DNA of 64,000 nucleotides from Boswellia sacra (lineage: Eukaryota; Streptophyta; Magnoliopsida; Sapindales; Burseraceae): assembly GCA_013180625.2 (NCBI GenBank), contig SNVD02011526.1:46166-110165 (forward strand). Direction: 5' to 3'. Numbering within the stretch: the stretch's first letter is position 1; each line of letters opens with the position of its first letter. This document shows positions 51,902-63,100 of the stretch, in pieces. The notes below the pieces were generated by a model. That model had not been told where the DNA came from. It saw only the letters and a list, made by a program, of their open reading frames with translations, and ran no database searches. The position numbers and the translations under genes are program-made.

Positions 51902-53909
51902 CTATCGAATTTTTAAAGGTTCTTGGACAGACAACATCTGAGAAATCATTTTCATGGTTGGTCTAGATTGTGGGTTGGCATCTAAACAAGAAGTTGCTAG
52001 CTTCATAATTGTTATCACTTCATCATGAACATTGGGCGGGGGAAGTGGAAGGCGTTGATCCAAAACATCTTTCACCAGCATGTTCTCCCTAGTCAATGGA
52101 GACAAAAAAGTCGTAATGACATCGCCCGGGTGCTTTCCTTTTATCACTTCCAATGCTAATACTCCAAAGCTATATACATCACATTTTTCCGTCACTTTCA
52201 TCGTGTAAGCAAGCTCTGAAGAAAACAAAAAGTGATTATTCTTGCAATGTGATATTGGTTAAAGCAATAAGGAGCAGAGAGCTACATTACCTGGTGCGAT
52301 GTACCCATAGGTGCCAGCTAGTTGAGTCCAATTGGACGAATCTAACTTAAGCAGCTTAGCAGTGCCAAAATCTGAAACATGGGCCTCATATTCCTCATCC
52401 AGCAAAATATTGCTGCTCGATATGTCTCGATGAACTATTGGCGGTGAGCAATCATGGTGCATGTAAGACAAGGCATGAGCTACACCCTTAACAATATTCA
52501 CCCTCTTGCACCAATTCAATTCTTTTGCTTTTTCTTCTCTGCTCAAAACTGTGGCCAAACTACCCTTTTCAAGATACTCATAAACCAGAAATGAGTGTAA
52601 TGTATTTGAACAAAATCCAAAAAATTTCACAATGTTCCGGTGTCGTATTTGTGTCAAAGTCTTTATCTCATTCAGGAATTCTTTTGGATATGTTCTTTCG
52701 CAATTGGGTACACGGTGGAGTTTCTTTACGGCTACTAGGCTAGTTGATGGCAGCATGGCCTTGTAAACACTTCCAAATCCACCCTTCCCAATGCAATACA
52801 TGGCATCAAAAGCCTTGGTTGCTTCAATAATTTCATTATACAGAATTCTTCCATCAAAAGCTGATATCGAAAACAGCACTTCATCGTCCATGTCACTTTG
52901 TTCTGTTGGTCGATCTTTCCTTCTTTTCTGTAAAATGAAGTAGATTCCATAGAAAGTAAATGAAATTAAAAGCACAGCCAAAAGGGGAAATAGGATACGA
53001 AACACAGCTTTGTGGTCCTTCCTCTTCCCCCTGACATGAATGTATCTCGCACGAGTTATGCATGGTGGCAATCCTTGAACGTTGCCGCACAATCCCTTGT
53101 TCCCCTGCAAAGCTGCTATATCTTGAAATGCCTTGCTCTCAGGAATAGGACCCTCCAACTCATTGTACGATATGTTAGCATATACCAAGCTGCGCATTCC
53201 ATTAAAACCACCAGGAATGGGACCAGAAAGATTATTGTGGGAGAGATTAAGCTTCTCCAAGCTCCCCATATTGCTGATTTCTGTTGGTATCTCTCCCACA
53301 AGGCAGTTTTCACTCAAATCTAACTCGGACAATTGATCTAACTCCCCCAACTGTACTGGAATTTTATGGCTGAATTGGTTGTTGCTCAAATTCAAGTAAA
53401 TCAGCTTGATGAAGCTCCCCAGATATATTGGAATTGACCATCTGAATATGTTTCTGGACAGGTCCAAACGTTGAAGATTGGTCAGTGATCCAATTTCTGA
53501 AGGTATAGAACCAGAAAGTTGGTTACCACTCAAGTACAGCTCAGAAAGCGAAGTCAACTTTCCCAATGTCTTAGGAATCTTCCCTACTAAATGGTTTGAA
53601 GAAAGATCAAGCCGTTCTAGCGCAGCTGCATCACCAATATTGGATGGTATTTTTCCGATAATATTGTTCTTCGCAATTCGTAGGCTGCCCAATTTCGGAC
53701 ATTTTCCCCAGTTAGATGAAATTTTACCAAGAAATTTGTTATCGCTGAGATCTACGAAAGCCAGGTTTGGATAGACACCAAAAGCTTCAGCTATATCACC
53801 GGTGAGTTGATTCCCTTCAAGATGGACTCTGACTAAGTTTCTGCAGTTTTTCAAGCTCTTTGGAATCTGACCACTGAGGCGGTTGTGATTGACAGAGAAG
53901 TTTTGAAGT
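51902..53909 (-). pseudogene. LRR-RLK copy 4, C-terminal LRRs, membrane helix and complete kinase
   Basis: From GLLQNFSVNHNRLSGQIP the LRRs run on, then CGNVQGLPPC, a transmembrane helix (VFRILFPLLAVLLISFTFYG), and the kinase. The kinase has GKGGFGSVYKA, VAVKKL, HRDISSSNILLD, DFGTAK, an intron at 52216-52290, then [20 protein letters not shown] and the end at 51902. All catalytic residues I can identify are present. The HRD (not RD-less) form suggests an RD kinase. It is disconnected from its signal peptide by the foldback insertion, so it is classed as broken; without that insertion it would be a complete gene. Confidence 0.92.
52216..52290 (-). other. Intron in the kinase of LRR-RLK copy 4
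   Basis: 75 bases, minus-strand CCAG|GTAATGTAG donor and CTTCAG|AGCTTGC acceptor, at the same codon as in copy 3. Confidence 0.9.
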
Positions 53910-53914
53910 AAGCC

Positions 53915-54298
53915 TGTAACGACCCTTCCCCCGCCCGATCTCTCCCGAGCGCACACGGACCCCCTACCGAGCCACCGGGTCACAGGTACATGGTCTCACA
54001 CTCCAAGATATTGTCCACTCTGGGCCCACTGGCCCGCACGGTTTTGTCTACTGGGTATCTACACCCAGTGACGCCTCCCCGAATGGTACTCACTTCGAAC
54101 TCCAATAGCCTTTGGGGTCTTGGGTTCGAGTGGGGGAGGCGTCACTGGGTGTAGATATCCAGTAGACAAAACCGTGCGGGCCAGTGGGCCCAGAGCGGAT
54201 AATACCTTGGAGTGTGAGACCATGTACCTGTGACCTAGTGGCTCGGTAGGGGGTCCGTGTGCGCTCGGGAGAGATCGGGCGGGGGAAGGGTCGTTACA
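53915..54298. repeat. Foldback unit 1: 166-base arms, 52-base loop
   Basis: Arms 53915-54080 and 54133-54298 are reverse complements but for CCGG/CTAG, three changes in the AAGATATTGTCC stretch and one in TGGGTATC. Very high GC compared with its surroundings. Confidence 0.92.
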
Positions 54299-54316
54299 TA
54301 AAAAGACGCCTTTTTA

Positions 54317-54597
54317 TATAACGACCCATCCCCCGCCCGATCTCTCCCGGGCGCACACGGACCCCCTACCGAGCAACCCGAATGGTACTCACTTCGAACT
54401 GGAAAGACCTTTGGGGTCTTGGGTTCGAGTGGGGGAGGCGTCACTGGGTGTAGATACCCAGTGGACAAAACCGTGCGGGCCAGTGGGCCCAGAGCAGACA
54501 ATACCTTGGAGTGTGCGGCCATGTACCTGTGACCCGGTGGCTCGGTAGGGGCTCCGTGTGCGCCCGGTAGAGATCGGGCGGGGGATGGGTCGTTACA
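54317..54597. repeat. Foldback unit 2, left arm partly deleted
   Basis: Starts TATAACGACCC (one change from unit 1), loses the stretch after CTACCGAGC, re-enters at CCCGAATGG of the loop and keeps the right arm complete. It is a direct repeat of unit 1 with scattered substitutions. Confidence 0.9.
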
Positions 54598-54602
54598 AAG
54601 CC

Positions 54603-55775
54603 ACCTTGGCAAATGTTGGGCAGATAACCAGCAAATTGGTTTTGGTCTAGTTGCAGTATTGACAATTTCATGAGATTTCCTAATTCTTGAGGAATGGAGC
54701 CAGAAAGTTGGTTCTCACGGAGATGTAAAGTTTCTAAATCAGTTAAATTACCAAAGGAAACGGGGACCAAACCATTTAGGTGGTTTTCACTCAATTCTAG
54801 ATCAATGAGATGTTTCAGGTTTCCCAACTCTTCAGGAATGGGGCCAGAAAGTTGATTTTCATGGAGATGAAGAAGGGTCAATTTTGTCAGACCACCAAAT
54901 GATGCCGGAATAGAACCAGAAAGATTGTTTGCATATAAACTTAGATTCTCAAGAGACTCCAAATTTCCTATTTCTAGGGGAATGGAACCAGAAAGTTGGT
55001 TTTGGAATGCAAAAAACACAGTTAGCTTTTTAAGATTTCCAAAAGTGAACGGAATTGGGCCTGTTAGACGGTTGGTATCCATGTATAGTTCAACCAAATT
55101 GATAAGATTTCCCATTTCTGGTGGAATAGAATCTGAAAGTGAATTGTTGTAGAGATATAATGAAGCCAGGCTGTTCAGATTACCTAAAGAAGAAGGAATT
55201 GGACCATCTAGATGGTTGCTGTACAAGGCAAGCTCACTAAGGCACCTTAACTGACCTATTTCGGGTGGGATTGAGCCATTTAACTGATTTTCTACCAAGT
55301 GCAGGGTCTGAAGGTTTGTGAGGAGACCGATTTCCGGTGGGATTTTTCCAGAGAACTGATCAGTAGATAAATCAAGATAAACGAGTTTGGAGAGGTAACT
55401 GATCAGAGATGGGATGGTACCAGAGAGTGAATTTTGAGCGAGATCAACATATGCAAGATTAGGGAAAGAGGAAAATGAAAATTCATACAACGTACCATTT
55501 AAACCGAAACTGGTAAGGTTTATTCTGTTGACGCTGCCAAGATCGTTGCATGAAATTCCAAACCAAGTGCATGGGCTTGTGCTTGGCTTGGAAATGGTGG
55601 CATTACTAGAAGTGAGAGTCCAAGAAGCTAGCCGTGACTGCGTTTGATTGTCAAGGCTAGCTTTCCATTTGAGAAGAGCATTTGCCTCCTGATCAGTAGA
55701 AGCAGAAGCAAGTGTATAAAAGAACAGGAGAAGGAAAACAGGGGAGATTAGCTTTTCTAAGGTTGCTTTTCCCAT
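54603..55775 (-). pseudogene. LRR-RLK copy 4, signal peptide and N-terminal LRRs
   Basis: The ATG at 55775 is chosen because it starts MGKATLEKLI directly before the hydrophobic core PVFLLLFFYTLASAS; an in-frame ATG further up (55895) lies in promoter-like sequence. LRRNT_2 cap with CTWFGISC, then about 14 LRRs, nearly identical to copy 3, up to YLPNICQGG. There the foldback element begins and the frame runs into element sequence, ending at 54441. The other half resumes at 53909. Confidence 0.92.
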
Positions 55776-56060
55776 GCTTTTTGTTGTTGTTTTGTTGTAG
55801 TGATAATTTACAAAGTCTCTCCCTATATATAACCGGGAACATAGTGGCATTTTCGGAATCTTGAGGTTGAGACAAGTCTCCGACATCGATGTCAAAGTAT
55901 CGTTATTGTTGTTAGGGTATTAAAGAGGAATGTTGGTTCGCGGAAGACTTGAAAAAGTTTTCTTTACGCCTGGTTCTAATTCTTCTCTCGTTTGAGCGTA
56001 GACTTGAGTCAACCTCTCTTATTTCTTTCTTCAGGATATTAACTCTCTGCCGGACTTGAG
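55776..56060 (-). promoter_or_regulatory. Proximal promoter of LRR-RLK copy 4
   Basis: A TATATA box (55824-55831, minus strand) lies about 50 bases before the ATG. W-box cores TTGAC occur at 55891-55895 and 56009-56014. The region is alignable with the copy 3 promoter, so the promoter was duplicated with the gene. Confidence 0.55.
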
Positions 56061-57159
56061 TGTATTTTGGTATATAATGGTGCTACAACTTTGTGGTAGG
56101 CATTGCTTTAGTCTAAAAAGTCGTATTTATGATTTTATTGAAGTCTCTCTAATAAATTCCAACCAAGGACTGAAGCCATAGCGTGAGAAAAAAGATCAAC
56201 CAAGTATTTACGGTGTAATGATGCTGAAAGGTGTTTCATCAGTTGGTTGTAAGCGAGCAACTTCCACCCTTTGATTTATGAAGAGGGGAATCATTGTCAG
56301 GGCTGAGTCTCCGTGTCATAACTCTGGCGCTCGCTGAAATCAAAGCATTCAAGAAAGCCTCACAATTGGGTTTTATGGATTGAAGAAAAATATTAATTTC
56401 TATTAAAAATAAATAGAAGTTCGAGTGATTAAAGCTAGAAGAATATAGACACCCTGTATCCAATATAGTAATACTGCAGTAGATAAGAGCTTGCCAAGGG
56501 AACATAGTCGTCGCTATGTCAAAATCCTTCTTTAATCTTTAACTGATCGAATATCTGAGGTACACAATAGACTAGTGAGTATGAAACTCAATAAGCAGCT
56601 AGAATTATAAAAACTGGCGTAACACTCAAAATAAAATAATTAATGAAGATAACCATTTCAGAATATGACTAATATTCAATACTTATTCCATAAATAACTG
56701 ATTACTGTTCATTTCTTGGTATACAAGCCACCAGTGCCCTACTAAGAAAGTCAGAAAATTGATTTCACTGTTCAATGATTGCGCTCCTGTGCGAGGAAAC
56801 TGGCACTGTGACGCCAAGTTTCTGATTTCTAATCCGTTGCAAATTTTAGTTCCGCGCTCCTGCACCAAGGGAGAGGCACACATGCGCCAACTCTCTGTTC
56901 TCTCTCCTACTTGAGTCGGTGCAATTGGCGCTCCAATGCGGAAAGTATAGCACAGCGATGCCTTTTCTCTGTCTATACCTCTTTAGGTTGGTTAAAGATG
57001 TGCTCCTGCACCATTTAATGGTGCTCATCCGTCAACCTTGCATCATTGACCAATTTCATAGACCAATTACTTTCTTATCCCATCACATTTTTAATTCTAT
57101 AAGTACTTGTCTATGGGTAATCAAAAATGACTTTTCTATGTCAAAGCTCATCACATATA
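56061..57159. other. Intergenic, no gene recognised
   Basis: Between copy 4 and Gypsy-2. Around 56780-57020 the word GCGCTCCTG or GTGCTCCTGCACC recurs three to four times with GGCAC/GCGCC neighbours, GC-rich islands in AT-rich DNA. This might be part of another element's LTR. Open frames of 60-90 codons show no family features. Confidence 0.4.
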
Positions 57160-59452
57160 TGTAATATTCAAATTTTAATATTTACGTTATTTAAGTTATA
57201 GTAAGGGTATATATATATGTCTATATATGTAAATTTATTATTATTCTATTTAGGAGTACACTTATACCTGTTACCAATCAATCCTAAGGTATAAGTCAGC
57301 TACTATATAAATTAATTTTAAGCGTTATATCATTTACATTTGCGTTCAATTAGGATTTTGAGTGTAAGCGGCGGTGAGAGTAACTCAGCGTACTCAATTT
57401 ACGGTAAGTGAGAATTTTAATTTCATTAGATTGAGTTATTGATTAAATAAAATATTTCTAAATTAGAATTTTATTGTATGTTCAAGGAATTTTCACGTTA
57501 AAGTAAGATTAGAAGTATTGATTAGAATACAACTTCTCGTAATTCATTTGATAAGAGGTAAGAATTTCACTATAACTCTGTTTGATTATATTTTGAGATA
57601 TTATTTTATGCTAGAAATTAGATTCTATATACGTTAAAACATATTAGGTTGAAGTGATTGATTACTATTTAGGTTACAATATTGAATATTATATTGTAAA
57701 TAGAAGTTTAATTAGAAGTCTGTATATATGCTGATTCCATGAATTTTAATCTGTGGAAACTTTAAATATTTTAAGTCAATATTTTTATTACGGTTTCAAG
57801 ACATGAAAATAGATATCATAATTTTTTTTTATGTCAAAATCGTGCATAAAACTATTTTATAAATATTTTTGAAACTGGTTTTACATGCTGAAAAACTAAA
57901 CTGTGAGAAAGTCATACTTGAATTCATGAATTTTATTTCTAACCAATGCGTCTCCAAAAATTTTCAAAATTTTTATGCTGGTTCATTTATATGTTGAAAA
58001 TGATTCTATAAATTTTCGTAATTTTATGCCCAGTATTTAATTTTATAAAAATCATCGAAGTGAGCTGACTCACAGATTTGTTCAGTTTGACAGTTTTCTA
58101 GTGTCTGAAGAATTAATTCAATTAAAATACTTTTTGCTAATAAATGTATACAGAAAAATTTGTGGAACATCATATCCATGTCTTGTATACATATGTAAAA
58201 TTTTAGAGTCTTTGGTATAAGAAATTTAGAGATAAAATTTATAGAATAATTACTGTTTAGATTTTAGGCGTCAACCGTTAGAACAGTTTAGAGTTGAATT
58301 TAACGATATTATTGGTTTAATTATTCTTTTAGGATTTTTCGATCATTTGAACAGATAGAAGTAGAGTTATTTGATCTGGATTGGAGGTAAGTGATACTTA
58401 TATTAGTGTGTCTTATTTTGACAAGTACGAAATATTTATGATTCCGACATGCAAGATTTATGTATTCTTTTACAAAATTTGAAACTATGTTACATAATTA
58501 TGTTTTAAGACATTCAATTATATTTTCAGATTTATTTACATAGGATGTTTAATAAAACAAATAATTTATTTAGAAATGCTTGTATAACAAAAATTATTGA
58601 TAAATTACCAAACCATTTTATTTGCAATTATCTCTAAATACAAAATGTTTTATTCAGTTCTTTTTCTAAAATTTCTTATAATTTATTTAACTTCCATTTT
58701 AAAGTTTTTGAACTGATATATGAATTTCACATCCATAATTATTATTATTTCTAAGACTTATTTAAGTATCCTATGATTTATAATGATTTTGAAGCAAACT
58801 TGACATTATAAATTATGAATTTCTGACTCATTGTCCGTGGTACTCAGTATGTTATATTTGATATGATATGGTTCCAGCTGGATATATGTTTTGTTGTGCA
58901 CAAATATGATATGATATGTGTGAACGTAATTTGATCCTATGATAAGTTATGACTGCGTGACATGAGCTGTTTTGAAGTTGTTTGTTTTCTCTTATGAATT
59001 TGTTTTAAGAGACTTCTTTAATATGCTTTGATAAGTTTCATTATGTTATAATTAAGTTTTATGTAAATTATTATGATACTATGAAATTTATTATTATTTC
59101 TATGTTTTACTAGCATACTAATATACGTGTTACTTATTGAGTTGACGGCTTATTCCTCGTCACCTATATTTTTGCATATTATGCCTCGTAGATATAAGAC
59201 TTGTTGGATAGAATGATTAGAGCAGTTTTGGAGATATTTGCTTTTAGCGCGAATAAGAATTTTGCTCCATTGTAGTTTTGTTTCGACACTCGATTTATTA
59301 TATTAGCTTTGGTTTGTAATAATGGGATCATTTTTATCCCTAGAGTTTAATAACTTATTTGGATAATTTGTGGTTTAATATTTTTAATAACGAAGTTAGT
59401 TGCACTCTGATTTTGGTATGTGTATATCATGTGCCTCATTCGGGGTGTTACA
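57160..59452 (+). repeat. Gypsy-2 5' LTR (2.3 kb)
   Basis: Starts TGTAATATTC and ends GGGTGTTACA (TG...CA with inverted ends). A primer-binding site follows at once. AT-rich, with a GGTATAAGTC area near 57289 and a TACTATATAAATT TATA-like stretch near 57300. The partner LTR lies beyond the window. Confidence 0.8.
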
Positions 59453-59456
59453 GTTG

Positions 59457-59468
59457 TGGTATCAGAGC
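59457..59468 (+). promoter_or_regulatory. Gypsy-2 primer-binding site
   Basis: TGGTATCAGAGC, four bases after the LTR end (initiator tRNA-Met). Confidence 0.93.
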
Positions 59469-59627
59469 ATAGGTTATGATTCTGTAGACAAAAAAAAAAA
59501 AAAGAGTTAGTGACGTAAATCAAAATGATAAGTTTTACCTTAATAACTTAGAGGTATAGAAATAATTATGTGTTTGTTTCTAATATTATAGATCCTAAAA
59601 TTTTCCTTTTGACCTTAATAGGCGATC

Positions 59628-59924
59628 ATGGCTAGTGAAGATACTAAGTTCCCTAATGGTCAAAAGAAGCTCTTGGAAAAGACCTACCCACCTAGAAGAA
59701 AGATTTCAGCAGTGAGAGATTTTCCTCCATTATGTGGACCTAATAAGACCATTTCTAGCACAGAAGAGTTTACAAAAGTTGTTTTGCCAAGGAACCCAGA
59801 ATCTGAGGAAGATGACCCAAGTGAAGTTATAGAGGATCAAAATGAAGAAAAAACAAGCATAGAACCTTTTCCGATTAGGATGAGGATCCCTTTTTATTCC
59901 AAAGTATCTGAATGTGGCAAATGA
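59628..59924 (+). CDS. Small extra ORF between primer-binding site and gag of Gypsy-2
   Basis: 98 codons with a good ATG context (GCGATCATGG). Basic N-terminal third with the motif YPPRRKISAVRDFPPLCGPN, an acidic middle (ESEEDDPSEV) and a C-terminus FPIRMRIPFYSKVSECGK. Not gag-like. From memory, the R-x-S-A-x-R-D-F-P-P-x-C-G pattern resembles a conserved N-terminal motif of plant SUVH5/6-type H3K9 methyltransferases; this was not checked. If right, the element has captured or mimics a piece of a silencing factor. No catalytic SET or SRA domain is present. Confidence 0.55.
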   Translation: MASEDTKFPNGQKKLLEKTYPPRRKISAVRDFPPLCGPNKTISSTEEFTKVVLPRNPESEEDDPSEVIEDQNEEKTSIEPFPIRMRIPFYSKVSECGK

Positions 59925-60017
59925 GTGTTATTATAGATAATAAGAGATTAGGCTTTGGATTTGTTATTACTTTGATGACATTGGATATTTTATTAGATGA
60001 TAGATGTTTGAGACTCG

Positions 60018-60019
<2 letters not shown>

Positions 60020-60048
<29 letters not shown>

Positions 60049-60050
60049 AA
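60020..60050. repeat. ATT microsatellite in the Gypsy-2 leader
   Basis: About nine ATT units directly upstream of gag. Confidence 0.9.
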
Positions 60051-60116
60051 AATTTGGAATATTTATGAATTGTTGTGTTGCTTATGTATGAATTATATTT
60101 CTTTGAAAATAGAGTA

Positions 60117-63100
60117 ATGGCTCGAGGACTTAGGAATCTTAATGCTAATGAATCCGACCCCACCCTTGAAGAGATGGCACATGATAGAAGGAATACAACA
60201 CGTTTGAATCAAGAGACAGGCAACACTTCTCAAGACACCACTGTGGAGGCAAATCCCTCTGCACATACTATGGCTAGGATTATCGAACAGCAAGCTAAGC
60301 TGTTGGAGGAAATTGCACGAGGAAAGACTATTGGAAGGCATAATGATGAGGGACAATCGAGTGATGGCGGATCTGGGACAGCTATGGAACGATTTAAGAA
60401 ATTAGGACCGCCTGCCTTTCATGGAGGTGCAGACCCATTGGTTGCTGAGGCATGGCTTAAAGAGATTGAAAAGATTTTCACAACCATTGGGTGCAATAAT
60501 GAGCAAAAGTTGGTGTTTGCTGCTTTTATGCTAAAGGGTGAAGCTAACTTTTGGTGGGAAGCCACTTCTCGCCTCATGAGGACTCGTTTAGGAGAGGCTC
60601 CAATCACTTGGGGAATGTTCGAGGAAGCTTTTAATGAGAAGTATTTTCCAGATCGGGTTCGCTATAAGATGGAGGCAGACTTTCTTAGACTTATTCAAGG
60701 TAACAAGTCAGTGGCTGAATATGAGAGAGAGTTCACTGCCTTGTCTCGATTTGTGCCCACTCTAGGGGAAGACATGAAATGCCGACGATTCTTTGACAGA
60801 TTGCGTCCAGCTCTTAAGGCTCGATTATCAATTCTCAAGTTGAATGAGTATGCTGACCTGGTGGATCGAGCTATGATAGCAGAACGGTATCAGAATGAGT
60901 TGCACGAGGCTCGGGATCGACGTAACAAGAATAAGCAAGGAGGATCTCGTAACAGAAATGCATCTGGCAATAATAAGGGATCGGTTCAAAAGGTGGTTGG
61001 TGAAGGTACAACTCGAAGGGAGTACCCTACTTGCCAGTATTGTGATAGAAAGCATCCTGGGGAATGTTGGCGAAAGGCCGGTGTTTGTTTTGGTTGTGGA
61101 GATCCCAATCATAGGTTGAAAGATTGTCCTAAAAGGCGTAACAACTTTTCTAATGCACAAACTAGTGAGGAGCAGAGGAAAAAGCCAAGGACAGAGGGGC
61201 GTGTTTTTGCTATGACAACACAAGATGCAGAGGCAACTAATGATGTGGTGTCAGGTACTATATCATTATTCTCTAGAGATGCTAAAGTGTTGTTTGACTC
61301 TGGTGCTACACATTCTTTCATTTCCCATATATTCGCTTGTTATGCCATGAAACCTACTGAATCTCTAAAGCATCCCTTGTCTATTGCTACTCCTATGGGT
61401 GATTGCATGTTGGTTGATCGAGTGTATAAATCTTGTGTAGTTAGCTTTGGTGGTAGGGACTTCTTGGTTGATTTGTTACCACTAAAAATGTCTGATTTTG
61501 ATGTTATTTTAGGCATGGATTGGTTAGCAACTTACCATGCAAGTATAAACTGTTTTACTAAGGAAATCGAGTTTCATATTCTTGGAAGTGATGAGTTTAT
61601 ATTTCCAAGGAAAACTAATAGTCATGGTAAGTTGTCCACCATTAAAGTCAATAAGATGCTTAAGAGGGGTTATACTAGCTTTTTGAACTCTATGTCAGTT
61701 AACAAGCAAAGTGGAGTTTCTCTTGAGGATATTCCTATCGTTAAGGAGTTTAATGATGTATTTCCTGAGGATTTACCTGGTTTACCCCCTCATCGAGAAA
61801 TAGAGTTTGCAATTGATTTGGTACCAGGCACTACTCCTATTTCTAAGGCTCCATATCGAATGGCCCCTTTAGAGCTAAAGGAATTGAAAGTTCAGTTGGA
61901 AGAATTGCTTGGTAAAGGATTTATTCGTCCTAGTGTATCGCCTTGGGGCGCTCCTGTGTTGTTTGTGAAAAAGAAGGACGGGTCGATGAGGTTATGTATC
62001 GACTATAGGCAATTAAATATGGTCACTATTAAGAATAAGTACCCTCTTCCGCAGATTGATGATCTTTTTGATCAATTGCAAGGTGCAGCCGTGTTTTCCA
62101 AAATTGATTTGAGATCAGGATATCATCAACTGAAGATTAAAAGTGATGATATTCCCAAGACAGCTTTTCGCACTCGCTATGGGCATTATGAATTTTTAGT
62201 TATGCCCTTTGGATTAACTAATACCCCTGCTGCTTTTATGGGCCTGATGAATAGGGTGTTTCAACCTTATCTTGATCAATTTGTCGTTGTCTTCATCGAT
62301 GATATATTGATTTACTCTAAGAGTAAAGAGGATCATGAGGAGCATTTGAGAATAGTGCTTCAAACTCTTCGAGATAAGAAACTCTATGCTAAATTTAAGA
62401 AGTGCGAGTTTTGGCTTGATCAAGTAGTGTTTTTAGGCCATGTAGTTTCTAAAGGTGGAATATCCGTTGATCTCATGAAGGTTGAGGCTATTGTAAGTTG
62501 GCAAAGACCTAGTAATGTAACAGAGGTTAGGAGTTTCTTGGGTTTAGCTGGGTATTATAGACGTTTTGTTGGAGGATTCTCCAATTTGGCGGCTCCATTA
62601 ACTCGTTTAACTAGGAAGAATGAAAAATTTGTATGGAATGATGAATGTGAGGAAAGTTTCAAGGAGCTTAAGAAGAGACTTGTTTCTGCACCAGTTTTAA
62701 CCATCCCATCAAGTGGTGGTGGTTTTGTTATATATAGTGATGCATCCAGGAAGGGTTTGGGCTGTGTGTTGATGCAACATGGAAAAGTGGTAGCTTATGC
62801 ATCAAGGCAGTTGAAGAGTTATGAGCAGAACTATCCAACTCATGACTTAGAGCTAGCAGCTGTGGTTTTTGCTTTAAAAATTTGGAGACATTACCTTTAT
62901 GGGGAGACTTGTGAGATCTATACAGATCATAAGAGTTTAAAGTATTTGTTTACCCAGAAAGAGTTGAACTTGAGACAAAGGCGATGTTTGGAGTTAGTAA
63001 AAGACTACGATTGCACGATCAATTACCATCCAGGTAAAGCAAATGTGGTAGCAGATGCTCTTAGTAGGAAGTCATTGGGAAATATGGCATATCTGATTAC

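Larger units (their letters stand above)
53915..54597. mobile_element. GC-rich palindromic (foldback) element, two tandem units
   Basis: Ends TGTAACGACCC and GGGTCGTTACA. Perfect 5-base target duplication AAGCC (53910-53914 and 54598-54602) in an LRR exon of copy 4; copy 3 shows the empty site. Unit 1 (53915-54298) is a palindrome of two 166-base arms with only six mismatches, all transitions, around a 52-base loop. An 18-base near-palindromic spacer (TAAAAAGACGCCTTTTTA) follows, then unit 2 (54317-54597), the same unit with about 100 bases of its left arm deleted. The loop has GGGTTCGAGT, a tRNA B-box-like word. No coding capacity. TG...CA ends and the 5-base duplication resemble an LTR, but full palindromy does not. 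Confidence 0.85.

Noticed and set aside
53915..54597. Cassandra-type TRIM or a tRNA-derived SINE
   Set aside because: No 5S rRNA-like segment, no A box or A-tail, no primer-binding site; only a B-box-like GGTTCGAGT. Palindromy is not a feature of either.
54235..54612. 125-codon proline/arginine-rich frame
   Set aside because: Lies wholly in the foldback element, where palindromic GC-rich sequence leaves frames open by chance.
55776..55895. Upstream ATG for copy 4 at 55895
   Set aside because: The 40 extra residues are not signal-peptide-like and lie over the TATA box; the ATG at 55775 starts directly before the hydrophobic core shared with copy 3.
56239..56505. 88-codon minus-strand frame
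   Set aside because: No recognisable domain, ordinary intergenic composition, no conserved neighbour.
59457..59468. tRNA genes suggested by tRNA-like TGGTATCAGAGC words
   Set aside because: These are retrotransposon primer-binding sites next to LTRs (also at 11595, 25846, 32389, 41181); no cloverleaf could be drawn.
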